DNA of 64,000 nt, taken from Paracidovorax oryzae ATCC 19882. GTDB taxonomy: Bacteria > Pseudomonadota > Gammaproteobacteria > Burkholderiales > Burkholderiaceae_C. The DNA lies in contig NZ_JMKU01000005.1 of NCBI RefSeq assembly GCF_000687165.1, positions 124,001 through 188,000 on the forward strand. The letters are read 5' to 3'. Below the pieces are notes generated by a model. It saw only the letters and a list, made by a program, of their open reading frames with translations, was not told where the DNA came from and made no database searches. Below are positions 59,510-64,000 of this stretch, in pieces. Every line of letters starts with the position of its first letter. The stretch's first letter is position 1. The position numbers and the translations under genes were made by a program.

Positions 59510-60955
59510 TCAGGCCGCCGCGGCCGCGCCGTCGCAGTGGCGCGTGATGTAGGCCTTCACCAGGTCCACGTCGGCCGGCATCACCTGCACGCGCTTGGGC
59601 AGGCGCTCGATGCCGTCGAACTTCGCGGGGCGCTCGGGCGCATGGCCCAGTGCCTCCTGGATCGTCTCGGCGAACTTGATCGGCAGGGCGGTTTCCAGCA
59701 CCAGCATCGGCACGCCCGGATCGGTGTGCTCGCGCGCCACCTTCACGCCGTCGGCGGTGTGCGTGTCGATCGTGATGCCGAAGCGCTGGAAGGTGTCGCG
59801 GATGGTCGCGATGCGGTCCGCGTGCGTGCTGCGCCCGCTCACGAACCCGTAGCGCGACGCGGCCTCGGCGAAGCGCGGATCGCTGCTCAGGTCGAAGCGG
59901 CCTTCGCGCACCACGGCGTCGCCGAACAGCCGGCGCGTGGCCTCCGCATCCCGGCCCAGCAGGTCGAACACGAAGCGCTCGAAGTTGCTGGCCTTGCTGA
60001 TGTCCATCGAGGGGCTCGATGTCTCGTGCGTGTCGGCGCTGCCGCGCACGCGGTAGATGCCCGTGCGGAAGAACTCGTCGAGCACGTCGTTCTCGTTGGT
60101 CGCCACCACGAGCCTGTCGATGGGCAGGCCCATCATGCGCGCCACGTGGCCCGCGCAGACGTTGCCGAAATTGCCCGACGGCACCGTGAAGCTGACCTTC
60201 TGGTCGTTCGACTCGGTGGCCTGCACGTAGCCCGCGAAGTAGTACACCACCTGGGCGAGCAGCCGCGCCCAGTTGATCGAGTTCACCGTGCCGATCTTGA
60301 AGCGGCGCTTGAACTCCAGGTCGTTGCTCACGGCCTTGACGATGTCCTGGCAGTCGTCGAACACGCCTTCGATGGCGATGTTGAAGATGTTCGCATCCTG
60401 CAGGCTGAACATCTGCGCCTGCTGGAAGGCGCTCATGCGGCCGTGCGGGCTCGTCATGAACACGCGGATGCCGCGCTTGCCGCGCATCGCGTACTCGGCC
60501 GCGCTGCCCGTGTCGCCGCTGGTCGCGCCCAGGATGTTCAGTTCCTCGCCGCGCCGGCCCAGCTCGTACTCGAACAGGTTGCCCAGCAGCTGCATCGCCA
60601 TGTCCTTGAACGCCAGCGTGGGGCCGTTGGAGAGCGCCTCCAGCCACAGGCTGTTCTCCAGGTGGCGCAGCGGCACGATCTCGCCCGTGCCGAACACCTC
60701 GGCCGTGTACGTCTTCTCGCACAGGCGCTTGAGGTCGGCCGCCGGGATGTCGTCGATGTAGAGCGACAGGATCTGGAACGCCAGCTCCGCATAGCCCTGC
60801 TCATGGTAGGCCGCGCGCAGCCGCGTGAGGGCGGCGTCGTCGATCTGCGGGTAATGCTCCGGCAGGTACAGTCCGCCGTCGGGCGCCAGGCCTTCGAGCA
60901 GGATCTCGCAGAAGCTCTTGCGGTCCGCGTGCCCGCGGGTGGAGAGGTATCGCAT
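59510..60955 (-). CDS. thrC: Threonine synthase
   Basis: 481 residues. N-terminal MRYLSTRGHADRKSFCEIL, PLP lysine in PTLAFKDMAMQLLGNLFEYE, phosphate loop ATSGDTGSAAEYAM, and PSGNFGNVCAGHVARMMG. Converts O-phosphohomoserine to threonine. Its ATG overlaps the hom stop by one base (TGATG), so the two are translationally coupled in the threonine pathway. Confidence 0.95.
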   Translation of the reverse strand: MRYLSTRGHADRKSFCEILLEGLAPDGGLYLPEHYPQIDDAALTRLRAAYHEQGYAELAFQILSLYIDDIPAADLKRLCEKTYTAEVFGTGEIVPLRHLENSLWLEALSNGPTLAFKDMAMQLLGNLFEYELGRRGEELNILGATSGDTGSAAEYAMRGKRGIRVFMTSPHGRMSAFQQAQMFSLQDANIFNIAIEGVFDDCQDIVKAVSNDLEFKRRFKIGTVNSINWARLLAQVVYYFAGYVQATESNDQKVSFTVPSGNFGNVCAGHVARMMGLPIDRLVVATNENDVLDEFFRTGIYRVRGSADTHETSSPSMDISKASNFERFVFDLLGRDAEATRRLFGDAVVREGRFDLSSDPRFAEAASRYGFVSGRSTHADRIATIRDTFQRFGITIDTHTADGVKVAREHTDPGVPMLVLETALPIKFAETIQEALGHAPERPAKFDGIERLPKRVQVMPADVDLVKAYITRHCDGAAAAA

Positions 60956-62289
60956 CAGTTCAGCTCCTCCTTGCGGACACGCACGATCGGCCCCAGCACC
61001 GTGGGCAGGGCCTGCATCTGCGCGATCGCTTCGTTCATCGTACCCTCGCGCGTGTCGTGCGTGAGGATGATCAGATCGGTGTGCGTGGCGCCCTCGCCGC
61101 CCACCTCGTCGGCCTCGCGCTGCAGCACGGCGTCGATGCTGATGCCGGCGCCGGCCAGCAGCCCCGTCACCTTGGCGAGCACGCCGGCCTCGTCGGCCAC
61201 GCGCAGGCGCAGGTAGTAGCTGGTGACCACCTCGGCCATGGGCAGCACGGGCAGCGCGTCGCGCGCCTCGTCGAGCGTGTTCGGCTGGAAGGCCAGGTGC
61301 GGCACGCGGTGTTCAGGGTCGGCCGCCGCCAGGCGGGCGATGTCCACCAGGTCGGCGATCACGGCGCTGGCCGTGGGCTCGCTGCCCGCGCCCTTGCCGT
61401 AGTAGAGCGTGGTGCCCACGGCATCGGCCTGCACCACCACGGCATTCATCGCGCCCTCCACGTTGGCGATCAGCCGCTTGGACGGCACCAGGCTCGGATG
61501 CACGCGCAGCTCCACCCCGCCCTCGCGCCGCTTGGCGATGCCCAGCAGCTTGATGCGGTAGCCGAGCTGCTCGGCATAGCGGATGTCCGCCGCGGCGAGC
61601 CTGGTGATGCCTTCCACGTAGGCCTTGTCGAACTGCACCGGGATGCCGAAGGCGATGGCGCTCATGATCGTGGCCTTGTGGGCCGCGTCCACGCCCTCGA
61701 TGTCGAAGGTCGGGTCGGCCTCGGCGTAGCCCAGGCGCTGCGCCTCCTTGAGCACCACGTCGAAGTCGAGACCCTTGTCGCGCATCTCCGAGAGGATGAA
61801 GTTCGTCGTACCGTTGATGATGCCGGCGATCCACTGGATGCGGTTGGCCGTCAGGCCCTCGCGCAGCGCCTTGATGATCGGGATGCCGCCGGCCACCGCG
61901 GCCTCGAAGGCCACCATGACGCCCTTGGCCGAGGCGGCCGCGAAGATCTCCGTGCCATGCACCGCCAGCAGGGCCTTGTTGGCCGTGACCACGTGCTTGC
62001 CGGCCGCGATGGCTTCCATCACCAGCGCCTTGGCCACGCCGTAGCCGCCGATCAGCTCCACGACGATGTCGATGTCGGGGTTGGCGATCACGGCGCGCGC
62101 ATCGTTCACCACCTGCACGCTGCTGCCGGCAACGGAGCGGGCGCGCTCCACGTCGAGGTCCGCCACCATGGCGATCTCGATGCCGCGGCCCGCGCGGCGG
62201 CGGATCTCCTCCTGGTTGCGTCGCAGCACGTTGAACACGCCGCTGCCGACGGTGCCAATGCCCAGCAGGCCCACTTGGATCGGTTTCAT
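60955..62289 (-). CDS. hom: Homoserine dehydrogenase
   Basis: 444 residues. NAD(P) motif GLLGIGTVGSGVFNVL (8-23), catalytic domain with AAVAGGIPIIKALREGL and FILSEMRDKGLDFD, and a C-terminal ACT domain (YYLRLRVADEAGVLAKVTGL) for feedback by threonine. Reduces aspartate semialdehyde to homoserine. Not fused to aspartokinase. Confidence 0.95.
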   Translation of the reverse strand: MKPIQVGLLGIGTVGSGVFNVLRRNQEEIRRRAGRGIEIAMVADLDVERARSVAGSSVQVVNDARAVIANPDIDIVVELIGGYGVAKALVMEAIAAGKHVVTANKALLAVHGTEIFAAASAKGVMVAFEAAVAGGIPIIKALREGLTANRIQWIAGIINGTTNFILSEMRDKGLDFDVVLKEAQRLGYAEADPTFDIEGVDAAHKATIMSAIAFGIPVQFDKAYVEGITRLAAADIRYAEQLGYRIKLLGIAKRREGGVELRVHPSLVPSKRLIANVEGAMNAVVVQADAVGTTLYYGKGAGSEPTASAVIADLVDIARLAAADPEHRVPHLAFQPNTLDEARDALPVLPMAEVVTSYYLRLRVADEAGVLAKVTGLLAGAGISIDAVLQREADEVGGEGATHTDLIILTHDTREGTMNEAIAQMQALPTVLGPIVRVRKEELN

Positions 62290-62383
62290 GGTCGGGAATC
62301 TCAGTCAGAAGGTGCCGCGGCGCGGGAGGTGGTGCGCTGCCGGCAATGGTTGGAATTCGGAAGGAACAGGGCGCCGCCACGCG

Positions 62384-63613
62384 TCACGCGGCCGCATGTT
62401 TCTGGCGGTAGAGCGCCAGGAAGTCCGCCAGGCGGCCGATGGCCTCGCGCAGGTCGTCCTCGTGCGGGAGGAACACGATGCGGAAATGCTGCTGGTCGGG
62501 ATAGTTGAAGCCCGAGCCCTGCACCAGCATCACGCGGGTGGCGCGCAGCACTTCCATGAAGAACTGGCGGTCGTCGGCGATGGGGTACATGGCCGGGTCG
62601 AGGCGCGGGAACATGTACAGCGCCGCCTTGGGTTTCACGCAGCTCACGCCCGGGATCGCCGAGATGAGTTCGTAGGCCAGGTCGCGCTGCCGGCAGAGGC
62701 GCCCGCCTTCGCGGACCAGGTCATTGATGCTCTGGTAGCCGCCCAGCGCCGTCTGGATCGCCCACTGCCCGGGCACGTTGGAGCCCAGCTTGATGTTGGC
62801 CAGCATGTTGATGCCCTCGATGTAGTCGCGGGCCACGGCCTTGTTGCCCGACACCACCATCCAGCCGGCGCGGTAGCCGCACGAGCGGTAGGCCTTCGAG
62901 AGCGAATTGAAGGTGAGCGTGAGCACGTCGGTCGAGAGGCTGGCCATGGCCGTGTGGCGCTCGCCGTCGTAGAGCACCTTGTCGTACACCTCGTCGGCCA
63001 GCAGCACGAGGCCGTGGTCGCGCGCGATCTGCACCAGCGCGCGCAGCAGCTCGTCGGAATACAGCGCGCCCGTGGGGTTGTTCGGGTTGATCACCACCAG
63101 GCCCTTGGTGCGGGGCGTGATCTTGGCGCGGATGTCGTCGAGGTTCGGCATCCAGCCGTTGGCCTCGTCGCACAGGTAGTGCACCGGCCGGCCGCCGGAC
63201 AGGCTCGCGGCGGCCGTCCAGAGCGGGTAGTCGGGCGCGGGCACCAGCAGCTCGTCGCCATCGTCGAGCAGCGCGTTGGTGGCCATGGTGATCAGGTCGC
63301 TCGCGCCGTTGCCCAGGTAGATGTCGTCGAGCGTCACGCCCTTCACGCCCTGCTGCTGGCTGTAGTGCATCACGGCCTTGCGCGCCGCGAAGATGCCCTT
63401 GCTGTCCGAATAGCCTGCCGAGTTCGGCAGGTTGCGGATCATGTCCTGCTGGATCTCTTCGGGTGCATCGAAACCGAACGGCGCGAGGTTGCCGATGTTG
63501 AGCTTGATGATCTTCTGGCCCTCGTCCTCCATCTGCTTGGCCGCATCCACGATCGGGCCCCGCACATCGTAGAGAACGTTATTCAGCTTCGCGGACTTGT
63601 GGATCGTCTTCAT
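62384..63613 (-). CDS. alaA: AlaA-type alanine/glutamate aminotransferase
   Basis: 409 residues from the ATG at 63613; the upstream 60-residue open extension is Arg/Pro-rich shadow. The sequence closely follows E. coli AlaA (KLNIGNLAPFGFDAPEEIQ, VPAPDYPLWTAAASLSGG, INPNNPTGALYS, SLSKAYRSCGYRAGW with the PLP lysine). Makes alanine from pyruvate and glutamate. It precedes hom, consistent with shared amino-acid metabolism. Confidence 0.9.
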   Translation of the reverse strand: MKTIHKSAKLNNVLYDVRGPIVDAAKQMEDEGQKIIKLNIGNLAPFGFDAPEEIQQDMIRNLPNSAGYSDSKGIFAARKAVMHYSQQQGVKGVTLDDIYLGNGASDLITMATNALLDDGDELLVPAPDYPLWTAAASLSGGRPVHYLCDEANGWMPNLDDIRAKITPRTKGLVVINPNNPTGALYSDELLRALVQIARDHGLVLLADEVYDKVLYDGERHTAMASLSTDVLTLTFNSLSKAYRSCGYRAGWMVVSGNKAVARDYIEGINMLANIKLGSNVPGQWAIQTALGGYQSINDLVREGGRLCRQRDLAYELISAIPGVSCVKPKAALYMFPRLDPAMYPIADDRQFFMEVLRATRVMLVQGSGFNYPDQQHFRIVFLPHEDDLREAIGRLADFLALYRQKHAAA

Positions 63614-63721
63614 CGTGCGACGGGCCCGGGGCGCACGCCGCGGGGCCTGGAAGAGTGAACGGTAAGGCGCCGGAGAACGCTCCCCGATACCCCGCCAGGC
63701 GGCGCAGCCTCTGGCGAAACC

Positions 63722-63727
63722 TATAAT
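63722..63727 (+). promoter_or_regulatory. Candidate -10 box (TATAAT) for the last gene
   Basis: A perfect TATAAT 87 bases before the start codon of the rightward gene, in the only AT-rich spot of the 200-base divergent gap to alaA. No convincing -35 at 16-18 bases upstream. It could also relate to leftward alaA on the other strand. Confidence 0.4.
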
Positions 63728-63813
63728 TTGACCACAGTTCCACGGTGGATCCCCGCCCCGCTGCGCCGGGTGCCGTGCCGGCCCGCAACGCACTCCCGAA
63801 GGCGCCCCTTCCC

Positions 63814-64000
63814 ATGAAATTCCAGCCCGACCGCTCCGAAGCCCAGACCATCAGCGCCTACGGCCCGGACTGGATCGCGGTCGATGGGGAAAAACTTACC
63901 GGCAGCGTGGTGATCGGCTCCCGGGGCGAGCGGCGGGAATGGCAGTGCAGCCGCTTCGAGGACCTGACCGCCGAGCATTTCGCGCTGCTCGCGGAACTCG
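63814..64000 (+). CDS. DUF498/Mth938-like domain protein (3' truncated)
   Basis: 62 residues visible, running off the window. Begins MKFQPDRSEAQTISAYGPDW, then VVIGSRGERREW, matching the start of DUF498 (Mth938/NDUFAF3-type) proteins; in mitochondria a relative helps assemble complex I. Function in bacteria unclear. Divergent from alaA. Confidence 0.65.
   Translation, partial: MKFQPDRSEAQTISAYGPDWIAVDGEKLTGSVVIGSRGERREWQCSRFEDLTAEHFALLAEL

Overview
The window is about 64 kb of GC-rich chromosome. Gene content and order point to a beta-proteobacterium of the Comamonadaceae, most likely an Acidovorax/Paracidovorax-type organism. The signs are the tpiA-secG-tRNA-Leu-nuoA..N block followed by DUF2818 and DUF1178 genes, hom-thrC-moeA-moaD-moaE-clpB synteny, and a two-hairpin GC-rich repeat of a kind I associate with this family. 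This assignment is inference from synteny and protein style; no rRNA is present. I saw no insertion sequence, prophage or CRISPR array.

Layout. (1) 1-1832: the 3' end of a cysteine-synthase-like gene and a Tat-exported AttH/CrtC-type lipocalin protein. (2) 1846-8005, minus strand: a complete branched-chain-amino-acid-type (Liv) ABC importer with two tandem, near-identical periplasmic binding proteins. (3) 8347-10182: an MsbA-like exporter. (4) 10226-25733, minus strand: the full 14-subunit NADH:quinone oxidoreductase operon nuoA-N plus two small DUF genes at its end. (5) 25810-31042, minus strand: tRNA-Leu(GAG), secG, tpiA, a quinone oxidoreductase, pnp with a long leader hairpin, and rpsO with its terminator. 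(6) 31170-40182: housekeeping and hypothetical genes (aminotransferase, small exported protein, phospholipase-D lipoprotein, dusC, methyltransferase, GNAT, aldehyde dehydrogenase, membrane protein). (7) 40211-42820: clpB with a sigma-32-like promoter. (8) 42887-54607, minus strand: an eight-gene accessory cluster. (9) 54773-63613: molybdopterin genes (moaE, moaD, moeA, mobB), three small unknown genes, a dapA-like gene, thrC, hom and an AlaA-type aminotransferase. (10) 63814-64000: the start of a DUF498/Mth938-type gene.

The most interesting part is the cluster at 42887-54607, which sits between moaE and clpB, genes that from memory are neighbours in related genomes. In transcription order it encodes a ThDP-dependent 2-oxo-acid decarboxylase, an L-amino-acid-oxidase-like flavoprotein, a VioB/RebD-type ferritin-like protein, a LodA/GoxA-type quinoprotein split into two translationally coupled genes (472 + 299 aa), a radical SAM/SPASM protein, a LodB/QhpG-like flavoprotein, and a beta-barrel-like protein. 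The split LodA relative combined with both a QhpD-like radical SAM enzyme and a LodB/QhpG-like flavoprotein suggests a tryptophan-derived-cofactor (CTQ-like) enzyme with an unusual maturation route. The other three genes could oxidise, couple and decarboxylate an amino acid. I know of no described system with this composition.
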